A DNA stretch of 64,000 nt from Candidatus Aminicenantota bacterium. Lineage in GTDB: Bacteria; Acidobacteriota; Aminicenantia; Aminicenantales; Aminicenantaceae. The notes under the pieces were generated by a model, which saw only the letters and a program-made list of their open reading frames with translations, had not been told where the DNA came from and made no database searches. The stretch lies in assembly GCA_016927475.1 (NCBI GenBank), contig JAFGMO010000083.1, positions 20,642 to 84,641 on the forward strand, in the 5' to 3' direction. Below are positions 25,194 to 33,235 of this stretch, piece after piece (position 1 is the stretch's first letter; every line of letters starts with the position of its first letter). A program made the position numbers and the translations under genes.

Positions 25194-26933
25194 TTATTGT
25201 CCATCCACAGGCAGCCCTGTCCCGGCTAACCAGAGAATCACATCATTCAGGATTTCTCCCGGCTCCGTCATGGTGACGGCATGCCCGCTTCGGGAATAGC
25301 GGGGAAAGCGGATAGTCCGGGTCGTAACACTGGAACCCGGCACGCTTCCTGCCCGGTATTCCAGCAGGATCCGGCCCGGCCGTACGGCATGGAGCGGTCC
25401 TTCAGCATCATGAGTGGACCGGACAATTTTTGAGGTGTGATAGGCTAAGGCCTGCGGCAGAGCCGGAGCGTAAACAACCGTGTCAAAGGCCGCATTGGTG
25501 ACAAAGGTCTCCACATAAGCGGCCGTTTCTAAAAACATATCCCCGAAGCTTGAGGAATAGGAAAATTGAATGTCGTACCATTCCATCACCGCCCTGTTTA
25601 GCGAAAAGGCGTCGGGAACGTCATAGTTGAGCTGAATAAAATAACGATCCCATGGTTGGAGGATGCCGAATACGGATTCCATGTTTCCCTCGGTGCCGGG
25701 ATTAAGAAAGGATTCCAAATCGGAAATCTTGGGAGCAGGCCCGATCAGAGCAGAAAACGACATGTTTGCGGCCTCGTCTTCCAAAAACTTAACCTTATAG
25801 GCTTTTTGCCTGGCCGAGGCATACAACTCGGGGATACCGGCGGCGTTGACGCCTATCATTTGGCATAAATCTTCAAATTGTGTCAGCAGGTCGGACGCAG
25901 CACGGAAATACCCATTAAAATAGTCTGTAGGTTCGGTGTAAATATAAGGGTCGCGGCCGATGGAATAAAGGTAGTCGTAAATGTTGCTCATGATCGTGTA
26001 TGGAGTAGGATTGTCAACAGCCCAGGGCTGATCCCGGTAGCGGATGTAGGGAACACCGGTCTCTTCGGCCAGATCATCAAGAATCGACCCAGGAGCCTCG
26101 AGCATTTCAACGGCAACCAGCCTTTGGTAGTAGCGGGTGATGGCCGGCTGGATCAATATCTGATGGCTGAACTGTTGGGCGATAACCGATGGCGGAACGG
26201 TTTGACCCGCATACCCGGGAAAAACCGCGTTGAAGTGGTTCTGGATTTCCTGAACCAGCTCCGGATCCTGGTAGACGGCATTTCCATTGGCATAATTCTG
26301 ATAAAAAAGGAGGATGTGCAGCATAACAAGAGACCGAATGCCTCCGTAGCTCTCTGCAGCCATAATAACAGGATTTTTTTGCAGGGAAGGATGTTCAGCC
26401 AGAAAGCGAAGCAAAACCCTTATAAAGTCAGCCGCATCGGTATAACAGTTGAAATTTTGGACATCCCACTCAGCCTTGCGGAGGCTGTCGTCCTGGGGAT
26501 TTTCCATCAAGCTGTAGGAAAAGCCGGCATTGCGGGAGTCGATATGGAGAAGATTTCCCGAACGGGTCCAACTGTGAGGATTGACGATTATAGACTTGTT
26601 TCCCGTAGTCATATCGAACGAAACCGCCTTTCTTCCCGTATTAGCGCAAAAAAGGCCCGGACTGGTCGCCCCGCCCGGCCCCCCGTTGAAGAAAACAAAA
26701 AGGGGCTTGGAAGAGGGATTTTCGTCGGCCGGTTGATAAGTCCTCCATATCCTTGCCTGAGAGGAGCGCAGAGCAAGCCGGTTGAAATAACTGTTGGTGT
26801 GGAAATAAAAATTGATCTCTTCCAGGGAACAGAAACCCGCCTCAGGCTGGTTTTGGGCCGCAAGACAATTTTGCGCCCCTGATATCAATAAAAACCATAA
26901 AATCCCAAGTGTGATGAGTTTGAGTTTTTTCAT
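25194..26933 (-). CDS. S10-type serine carboxypeptidase-like protein, secreted
   Basis: A 579-residue alpha/beta-hydrolase with a signal peptide. The oxyanion-hole motif N-G-G-P-G-G is at 83-88, the nucleophile elbow A-E-S-Y-G-G puts Ser195 in the place of the carboxypeptidase Y/S10 serine, and G-H-A-V-T-M-T-E-P near residue 555 supplies the catalytic His. The S-W-T-R-S-G-N-L-L-H-I-D-S strand is also S10-like. The probable role is removal of C-terminal residues from peptides in the periplasm or outside. Placed directly after a TonB receptor gene (24-base gap), it may process peptides imported or sensed by that receptor. Confidence 0.85.
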   Translation of the reverse strand: MKKLKLITLGILWFLLISGAQNCLAAQNQPEAGFCSLEEINFYFHTNSYFNRLALRSSQARIWRTYQPADENPSSKPLFVFFNGGPGGATSPGLFCANTGRKAVSFDMTTGNKSIIVNPHSWTRSGNLLHIDSRNAGFSYSLMENPQDDSLRKAEWDVQNFNCYTDAADFIRVLLRFLAEHPSLQKNPVIMAAESYGGIRSLVMLHILLFYQNYANGNAVYQDPELVQEIQNHFNAVFPGYAGQTVPPSVIAQQFSHQILIQPAITRYYQRLVAVEMLEAPGSILDDLAEETGVPYIRYRDQPWAVDNPTPYTIMSNIYDYLYSIGRDPYIYTEPTDYFNGYFRAASDLLTQFEDLCQMIGVNAAGIPELYASARQKAYKVKFLEDEAANMSFSALIGPAPKISDLESFLNPGTEGNMESVFGILQPWDRYFIQLNYDVPDAFSLNRAVMEWYDIQFSYSSSFGDMFLETAAYVETFVTNAAFDTVVYAPALPQALAYHTSKIVRSTHDAEGPLHAVRPGRILLEYRAGSVPGSSVTTRTIRFPRYSRSGHAVTMTEPGEILNDVILWLAGTGLPVDGQ

Positions 26934-26957
26934 GATTCTTCCTCCATTCTTTTTTCT

Positions 26958-29252
26958 CTAAAATTCAAATTCAAAACCTAAAAAGGGAATCCCTCCCCAC
27001 ATATAATCCGACGCATACTGGTTGCTGTATAAATCCCAAAACCGTTCCAGTTCATTGTCAAAATCAAGAACATTCCATGCCCCGATATAAATGTTGAGAT
27101 TTGATTTGTTGAAATAAAACCGCCGCTCCACCCTAAAAGACAGATTTTTATAGGGGGATAAATGACCGGACATGATATCGTCATAGGTGTACCAGGGTAT
27201 TCCATATTGTATGGATTTTTCTTCATCCACCGGAGAAAAAGCCCTGCCTCCCATCAATGTCCAACGCAGGTTGAAGTCCCAGTATTTGTTGGGCCTGTAA
27301 CCTCCGGACAAGGCCACAATGAAGCGGTTGTCATAGGTGCGGTTACGCCAGTTTCCCATCAGATCGCGGTACTTGGACCGGAAATAGGTCAGACTGACAA
27401 GGCCGTACAGGTTTTTAGCCAGTTTTTTCTGAAGGGTCAGTTCTACTCCCCGGGCATAGGCTTTGCCGATATCCAATAACGAGCCCCAGCTGGAGAACAT
27501 GGCGTCATCGCCGCTTATATCATCGATGACAAAAAAATAGGGAGCGTAGGCGGACATGGGAAAATTGTCATACTGCTTGTCATAGGCCTCAAGGATCAAC
27601 TGCGTATCGGGGAAGAGAAGATACCTGAATCCCAGAATGAGATGACGGGCCCGCATATCCTTGAGATTGATGTTGTCCGGATGCTGCCTGAGAAGGAAAA
27701 GCGGCATCTGTTGATAGAACATACCGTAAGAACCGTTGACGGATAATCGTTTTGTCAGCACCCAGGAAAAAGAAAGACGCGGGGCAAGATGGGTTCGCTC
27801 GGATAAAGGGAAATAGTCAAACCTCAAGCCGGCTGACAGGAAAAAATTTTCAAAAGGATAGACGACATAAGTTCCAAAAACGGAGGCAAAGGTGCCGTTC
27901 AGCTTTATTTTTTCCTCGTCATCGAAATTCAAACTTTGAAAAGAGACATGCTGGGCCTCGGCACCAAAAAAAAATTGATGAGCGGTTCCCCATTGGAGCT
28001 GATTCACATTGCGGAAAGTTATCCAATGGTTGTCGTAGCTGAAAAGATAGGCTGTTTCATTGTTTGATACGTACCAGCCATCATCTTTGGCTTTCATAAA
28101 AGAATAAGAAATCGAGGTGTCGGAAAAACCCTGGCTGCCCCAAATATGGCGCCAGGTGAGGCCGGCCGTTGAGGTGTTGAACCTTTCCCAGCTGTAGTTC
28201 TTGATTCCCGATTCTTTTTCGAATTCGGGATCCTCTTTGGTTTCACTGTGACCGTTGATCGTCAAAAAAGACAAGCGGTTGGCCTCGTTAAAGTCATAAA
28301 CGATTTTGCCCTGAACGTCATAGTAGTCCGAAGGATTACCGGTATCAATAAAGCCGGCGATGAGATCGAGGTAGCTGCGGTAGGCCGACAGCATAAAAGA
28401 GCCCTTTTTTTGAGCGAATGGCCCCTCCACCTGTCCGCCGCCCCCGATAATGCCCAGGTTTATCTGGCCGGCCAGTTTCTCCCTGTTTCCCTCGCGGTAG
28501 CCGATCTCAACGATGGAGGAGAGACGGTTTCCATAGGAGGCATCAAATCCACCGGTAGCGATGTTTAAGCTGTCGATGAAATGCATGTTGAGCATATTGA
28601 TGTTGCCTCCGGAGGCACCCCATTGAGGAAAATGATTGATATTGGGCACAAAAATATTATCAACATAAAATCCGTTTTCCACGGGACTGCCGCCGCGAAC
28701 GATCAGGTCGTTAGCTTCTTCATCAGCTTTGACGATTCCGGGCACCTCATAAAGGGCCCTGCTGACATCACCGGCGGAACCGGCGTCTCTCCTTAGCTCT
28801 TCGGCGTTGAACTGCATCTGACTGCCTTGTTTTTCGGGCTCCGATGGAAAATAATTGGCCGTGACCCGGCGCTCTTCATTGATCAAGCGGACCGCGACCA
28901 TCTCCACATTCACGAATGTAGCCCGCCCCGGTCTTACCCGCACATCCGTACGGGTATCCGTATAATATCCATCCCGTTCAAAGGTCAGGACATAATACCC
29001 TGATGGAACTTCAGGAAGTTCATATGAGCCGAGGGCGTCAGTCAGAGCGGCCCAAGAGGTCCCGCTTATTGAAACAGAAACATGGGAGAGAGGTTTTTGT
29101 TTGTCGTAATCCAGTACGTTTCCTTTTATTTTTCCCGAAAGATTCGCTGTCGTTTTTCCCCGGGCCAGCATGGGCGTTGAGACGGCCAAAAGGAAAACAG
29201 GCATCCAAAAATATAATCCCGCTTTTCGAATTCTTGTTTTTGCTTTGAACAT
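26958..29252 (-). CDS. TonB-dependent receptor with N-terminal carboxypeptidase-regulatory-like domain
   Basis: A 764-residue outer-membrane transporter. I take ATG 29252 (AAGGAG 6 bases before it; a signal peptide follows), not the longer open frame. After the signal peptide comes a beta-sandwich domain of the CarboxypepD_reg type (about 35-115), then a plug with R-G-G-S-P-V-E-N-G-F-Y-V-D-N and a 22-strand-type barrel ending G-F-E-F-E-F. There is a close paralogue at 50800. The ligand is unknown; in gut and sediment bacteria these receptors import peptides or glycans. It lies in the sigma-factor operon, 73 bases after the caspase-barrel gene. Confidence 0.9.
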   Translation of the reverse strand: MFKAKTRIRKAGLYFWMPVFLLAVSTPMLARGKTTANLSGKIKGNVLDYDKQKPLSHVSVSISGTSWAALTDALGSYELPEVPSGYYVLTFERDGYYTDTRTDVRVRPGRATFVNVEMVAVRLINEERRVTANYFPSEPEKQGSQMQFNAEELRRDAGSAGDVSRALYEVPGIVKADEEANDLIVRGGSPVENGFYVDNIFVPNINHFPQWGASGGNINMLNMHFIDSLNIATGGFDASYGNRLSSIVEIGYREGNREKLAGQINLGIIGGGGQVEGPFAQKKGSFMLSAYRSYLDLIAGFIDTGNPSDYYDVQGKIVYDFNEANRLSFLTINGHSETKEDPEFEKESGIKNYSWERFNTSTAGLTWRHIWGSQGFSDTSISYSFMKAKDDGWYVSNNETAYLFSYDNHWITFRNVNQLQWGTAHQFFFGAEAQHVSFQSLNFDDEEKIKLNGTFASVFGTYVVYPFENFFLSAGLRFDYFPLSERTHLAPRLSFSWVLTKRLSVNGSYGMFYQQMPLFLLRQHPDNINLKDMRARHLILGFRYLLFPDTQLILEAYDKQYDNFPMSAYAPYFFVIDDISGDDAMFSSWGSLLDIGKAYARGVELTLQKKLAKNLYGLVSLTYFRSKYRDLMGNWRNRTYDNRFIVALSGGYRPNKYWDFNLRWTLMGGRAFSPVDEEKSIQYGIPWYTYDDIMSGHLSPYKNLSFRVERRFYFNKSNLNIYIGAWNVLDFDNELERFWDLYSNQYASDYMWGGIPFLGFEFEF

Positions 29253-29325
29253 GTCAACTCCTTCTTGGGTAAAATACACCCTTGTTTTTTAGACATTTTT
29301 TGATTTTTTAAAAAAACTCTAAGAA

Positions 29326-31338
29326 CTAAAACCTAAAATACAGGCCTGTTCTGACCTGAAATCCGGATAGATCCAATTCAAAATCCCGGGATCGCCACCA
29401 CGTTCCCGGAAAATATTCCCAGCCGTTTGACGGCCAGAGAAAATGGGCAACTCCCCAGGGTTCCGTTTTGATGTCTTTTTTTATGGCCCACTCTCCTTCC
29501 CAGGTTTCTCTATGGGAAGCGAAAGACCGGGTCCCTTTTCCGAATATGTCAGAGACAATCCGGTAAGCATAACTTCCCTCCAGAAACACTCCGTAGTTTT
29601 CGGCAAAATGATAATCCCACTTAACGGCGAATTCCAGGGCCATCCCGGACCCTTTGCCGTTTTCTTCCAGATATCCCTCATCAAGATTCCCATAATCACC
29701 GGCTGATTCTTCTTGCGGATATTGAGAATTCCAATCGAGGAGGTATGAACATTCTCCGAAAATCGGCCCGCCGGTCAAGGAAGCCTCAAGCTGAAATAAT
29801 CTTGAGATTTTCTTAGCGACATGAATACCGATAGAAGGAATGAAGGCGTTGGCCGATAACTCATATTTTTTAAAGTCATCCGTATAAACAAGAGGGGAAC
29901 TTTCCGGGATGAAAATTTCTAAGGTGTTTTTGAAACGGGATTCTCTTGCCCCGGATAAATAAGTGAATCCTAAGGATACGTCAAACCAGTCTGTGAGACC
30001 ATACCGCAGCCGGATTCCAAAAGGAATCGAATGTTTGAGGAACTTTGCTTCGCCCCCTTCATTGGATTTTGTAAAGGAGGAAATTTCCCCCTGATTTACA
30101 AGATACTGAGCATAATCGTCCCCATAAAAAGTATCGTGCATATTGTCATACGTCGCTCTCATATTTAAATCATCAGGATTGATCCGCGAAAAGCCGCCGA
30201 ATACTTCCAGGCGCCATTTTTTGGCCCGTTTTATTTTGGACACATCCAGGGAAGGGGGGATGGTGCCTCGAAGCTGTGTGGGTATTTTATTTGTCTGATT
30301 AAAAGCTTTCCGGTTTAAATCAGAACTTTTTCCGCTTTTAAGCCCGACCTGTGCCTCCCAAATGTTTCCTTCATCTATGTTGATAATGCGGTAGTCGCCT
30401 TCATCCAATCCAATGGAAATTTGCCGGCCCGGGATTTTATTCATTTCCACGACCAGAACATTATCCCGGTTGTGGATATAGATCTTCCCGGCGATATCCT
30501 CTTTAAGAACAAGAACAGCCGTGCTCTTCCAGATTTCCGTTATCACCACATCGCCGGTTCCCGACATCTGTATCTGGTAGCTTGGATGCTGAGGCCCGGC
30601 CATGGTTTTTTGCGTTTGATTCAGAGTTCCGTCGAAGGCAAACTGATAGGCTTCGTTAAGCGTGATGCGGCCATCCTGATTCCTGTCGGCCGCCCCGCGC
30701 ATACCGGAGATCAGGTTGTGAGTGAAAAAAGATCTTTTCAGCCGGCTGGATTCCTGGGCGGCTTCTGTGGCTGAACTGGAAGTTATGAAGGCATAACCCT
30801 TCATATCATAAGCATTATCCAACAGAAAAGGAGGTCTTTTTTTGACACCCTTGGAAAGCGTAAGGGTTCCTGATGCGCAGGAATCAAGGATACCGATTCG
30901 CACATCGGCATTAATCGTTGTGATCCATTCCTTTAATTCTTGGTACGAAACACGGTCGTTACCCAGGAAAAGGTTTTCCTCATCCGAGTGGCCTGAATAA
31001 TAAAAGATCAATTCAACTCTTCTGAACTTTTTTTTGGCTTGATTCACATCCTCCGACAGGGCTTCGGCGGTTTTTAGAAAGGTTTCCCGATCCGGGTCCG
31101 CCATAAAACGGCAGTCTTCATTAAGAATACCCCCCATCTCTTTGAGGACTTTTTGTATGGCTCTGGCGTCATCTACGGCATAACGCAGAATAACCCTGTT
31201 TTGGCCCCCATCATTGGCACCGACCAGAAAGGCGAAACGGCGGTTTAAGAGTTCATCCGTCTGTTCCTCCGCCAATAGGGGAGGGAGGGCGAAAAAACAC
31301 ATCATGGATAAAACGGCAACCATTTTAAAGCCTTTCAT
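29326..31338 (-). CDS. secreted caspase-family protease fused to an outer-membrane beta-barrel
   Basis: 670 residues. A signal peptide (1-23, cut near L-L-A-E) leads into a caspase/C14 domain (about 33-260) with the catalytic dyad His117 in Y-Y-S-G-H-S-D and Cys154 in L-D-S-C-A-S-G. A canonical EF-hand loop (D-R-N-Q-D-G-R-I-T-L-N-E, about residue 215) may bind calcium, as in metacaspases. A linker (about 270-370) has a Lys/Thr-rich stretch, and the last 300 residues are a beta-barrel ending G-L-Y-F-R-F. That barrel is homologous to the separate protein at 24208. The caspase head should face the periplasm, anchored in the outer membrane. The ATG overlaps the stop of the anti-sigma-like gene by 4 bases, so the two are translationally coupled. 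Confidence 0.88.
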   Translation of the reverse strand: MKGFKMVAVLSMMCFFALPPLLAEEQTDELLNRRFAFLVGANDGGQNRVILRYAVDDARAIQKVLKEMGGILNEDCRFMADPDRETFLKTAEALSEDVNQAKKKFRRVELIFYYSGHSDEENLFLGNDRVSYQELKEWITTINADVRIGILDSCASGTLTLSKGVKKRPPFLLDNAYDMKGYAFITSSSATEAAQESSRLKRSFFTHNLISGMRGAADRNQDGRITLNEAYQFAFDGTLNQTQKTMAGPQHPSYQIQMSGTGDVVITEIWKSTAVLVLKEDIAGKIYIHNRDNVLVVEMNKIPGRQISIGLDEGDYRIINIDEGNIWEAQVGLKSGKSSDLNRKAFNQTNKIPTQLRGTIPPSLDVSKIKRAKKWRLEVFGGFSRINPDDLNMRATYDNMHDTFYGDDYAQYLVNQGEISSFTKSNEGGEAKFLKHSIPFGIRLRYGLTDWFDVSLGFTYLSGARESRFKNTLEIFIPESSPLVYTDDFKKYELSANAFIPSIGIHVAKKISRLFQLEASLTGGPIFGECSYLLDWNSQYPQEESAGDYGNLDEGYLEENGKGSGMALEFAVKWDYHFAENYGVFLEGSYAYRIVSDIFGKGTRSFASHRETWEGEWAIKKDIKTEPWGVAHFLWPSNGWEYFPGTWWRSRDFELDLSGFQVRTGLYFRF

Positions 31339-32141
31339 GAGCTTTCTCCTTTTAGAATAAGTACTGAATACTGTTCGAATTTCTCCGGCAGATCAAGATT
31401 TTGTTTTCGGATTTTATTAAGATTTTTTGCTATATCCCTTGTTTTTTGAAGGATGTTTTCCACGTCGATGGGAGACTCTGAGGTAAGGAAAAAAAAGCGT
31501 TCAAATTGCGGAGCATCATCCAATTCTATGGCGTTGGGCAGCAAAAACTGCCTATGCGGCTCAAGCTCTGTGGATTTCCTCTTGTTTTCAGGAAAATGCA
31601 GGGTTATATAACCTCTGCCATCGATAGAAAAGATCATTCCGTAGGTTTTTTTATTCGCAACATAAGCAAGCTGAAGCAGGTCGCCCGCTTCGGCCTTTTC
31701 TCCATCTTTGAGTAGTTCCACCTTGTCCTGTGTTTTGCGGTAAACAAGCAGCTGCGTCAGGGAAAGATCAACGTTGACGATTCCCTTGACCAATGTGATA
31801 TCCCGTTCTGAAGCTGGCTGGAAAATCAGAGACTTATGTTTTAGTACGGGAAGCCAAAAAATAAGGACCAGAATGGCGGCGGCCGATGATACGGTGAAAA
31901 TCAGCTTCCAGGGAAAAGGCTTCCGTGATATTTCAGCATGGTGGTTCGAAAAGTCTGCTTTCATTGTCTGAAAGGGATAAAGTTCGAGGATATTCCGGTT
32001 GGATTTTTTTATCTCTTCCACTGCTGATTGTATCTCTGGATTTGTGGAGCACAGATGCCGGATTTTTTCCTTCTCATCTTCCGGAAGCTCCTCAAGAACA
32101 TATCTCTCCAAATAATATTGGCTGATGGTTTTTTCATTCAT
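31335..32141 (-). CDS. membrane anti-sigma-factor-like protein with DUF4384-like periplasmic domain
   Basis: 268 residues. The N-terminal 60 residues are charged and helical (Y-L-E-R-Y-V-L-E-E-L-P-E-D-E-K), like the sigma-binding part of anti-sigma factors, but no zinc HxxxCxxC motif is present. One membrane helix lies at about 77-96. The periplasmic part (about 100-240) has the strand pattern of DUF4384 domains (A-E-A-G-D-L-L-Q-L, then G-Y-I-T-L-H-F-P), which are often found with caspase-family proteins. It overlaps the sigma gene by 8 bases upstream and the caspase gene by 4 bases downstream. The inferred job is to hold the ECF sigma factor until an envelope signal arrives. Confidence 0.75.
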   Translation of the reverse strand: MNEKTISQYYLERYVLEELPEDEKEKIRHLCSTNPEIQSAVEEIKKSNRNILELYPFQTMKADFSNHHAEISRKPFPWKLIFTVSSAAAILVLIFWLPVLKHKSLIFQPASERDITLVKGIVNVDLSLTQLLVYRKTQDKVELLKDGEKAEAGDLLQLAYVANKKTYGMIFSIDGRGYITLHFPENKRKSTELEPHRQFLLPNAIELDDAPQFERFFFLTSESPIDVENILQKTRDIAKNLNKIRKQNLDLPEKFEQYSVLILKGESS

Positions 32142-32613
32142 CAGATTTCTCCCTGTCCCTTATTTTCCTTCGAAGTTTATCCAGGTGTTTGTGGACACCG
32201 GAAATGGAAAGCTTTAAAACCTCGGCTATTTCTTTTATGGTCATACCATTGATAACATACAAAACCGCGATCTGCCTGGTCGTATTCCTCTCATTCTCAA
32301 TGATGTATTCCAAAAGAATCAAATCGGAATCTTCATTTTGGTTTTCGAAAAATGAGGTGTTGCAGAGAATATCAAGATATTTGTTCAAGGAATGTTGCTT
32401 GTCATTTCTTATTTTGTTCAAGCATACGTTTGTGGCAATCCGGTAGAGCAAGGCGGAAGGATAATCTGCGGTTAGTTTTTTCTTGCGGGATAATACTTTC
32501 AAGAAGACCTCATGCATCACATCAAGGGCGGATTGCTCGTTTTTGAGCATCCTGCGGCACCTCCTCAGTACCATAGGGCCGTAGCGGACATAAAAAGATT
32601 CGACGTCTATCAA
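32134..32613 (-). CDS. ECF-type RNA polymerase sigma factor
   Basis: A 159-residue sigma-70-family protein with region 2 (A-L-D-V-M-H-E-V-F-L-K-V near residue 30, then L-L-Y-R-I-A-T-N-V-C-L) and region 4 (Q-I-A-V-L-Y-V-I-N-G-M-T-I-K-E-I-A, then S-I-S-G-V-H-K-H-L-D-K-L-R-R). Regions 1 and 3 are absent, as in ECF factors. It is the first gene of the operon and overlaps the anti-sigma-like gene. Autoregulation is likely by analogy, although its visible promoter looks like a housekeeping one. Confidence 0.9.
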   Translation of the reverse strand: MIDVESFYVRYGPMVLRRCRRMLKNEQSALDVMHEVFLKVLSRKKKLTADYPSALLYRIATNVCLNKIRNDKQHSLNKYLDILCNTSFFENQNEDSDLILLEYIIENERNTTRQIAVLYVINGMTIKEIAEVLKLSISGVHKHLDKLRRKIRDREKSDE

Positions 32614-32665
32614 AGTTTTCCTCTCACATTTTATGAAACACGCAGGAAAGGCAAAATTCTCCTAT

Positions 32666-32694
32666 AGTTTAAAAATTCTATAATAATGACACAA
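32666..32694 (-). promoter_or_regulatory. promoter of the sigma/caspase operon
   Basis: On the minus strand: TTGTGT (32694-32689), 17 bases, TAAACT (32671-32666). The leader to the ATG at 32613 would be about 45 bases. Confidence 0.45.
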
Positions 32695-32732
32695 CAAATT
32701 TTGACTGATTTGTTTTTTTCTCTTTTTCGCTG

Positions 32733-33034
32733 TTAACCTGCTTTATTCACGAGCCAAGCTTGCCGCAGGGGTTAGGTTGGGGCGGCGCCTGAAGGGTAAA
32801 TTTAGCCGACATTTTCTTGAAAACGGTCATGGAAAATGTTTCATTCTCAATTTTACCGAAAATCACCATTAACTGACACATATGATTGAAATTATCTGTC
32901 GGTGCCGGGAAAATTTATGAATTTTTCATGCGTATGCACACCCGCGAACGATGAAAACAATTGCCTTTAATCCTGGATCACCCGGATGAACCGGGTGATG
33001 ACTGGTGTTATTTTCTAGGTAATAATGCAGGTTA
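32733..33034. repeat. repeat family B, copy 2, with inverted terminal repeats
   Basis: The core 32912-33024 is the inverted counterpart of 5101-5213 (113 bases, no gaps, a minority of mismatches). The outer ends 32733-32746 (TAACCTGCTTTATT) and 33021-33034 (AATAATGCAGGTTA) pair at 13 of 14 positions. The ends differ in sequence from those of copy 1 yet still pair within the copy, so the changes compensate. The left part (about 32747-32910) has no counterpart in copy 1. The element lies in the 622-base gap between the sigma-factor gene and the propeller gene. The rest of that gap (33035-33235) holds no gene I can support. Confidence 0.65.
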
Positions 33035-33235
33035 AATATCATCAGTTGAATTTCATCTGAACTATTCCGGTTTCTATCATCGCAGTACATAAAGCCCCAT
33101 CTTCTATCGTTAGGCCTTGTGAGATAGGTCGAATCATCAAATCTTTTCCTGTGATTGGTTCAAAGCTTTTGAGATTGAAGGCAAAGTGATGAAAACGGGG
33201 CAGAAAATCAATGACGATTTATACCGCCTTGAGAT

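Noticed and set aside
33140..33235. Short stretch that looks protein-like on the plus strand (F-E-I-E-G-K-V-M-K-T-G)
   Set aside because: Too short and without a start or family match that I can support; possibly a gene remnant, but not claimed.
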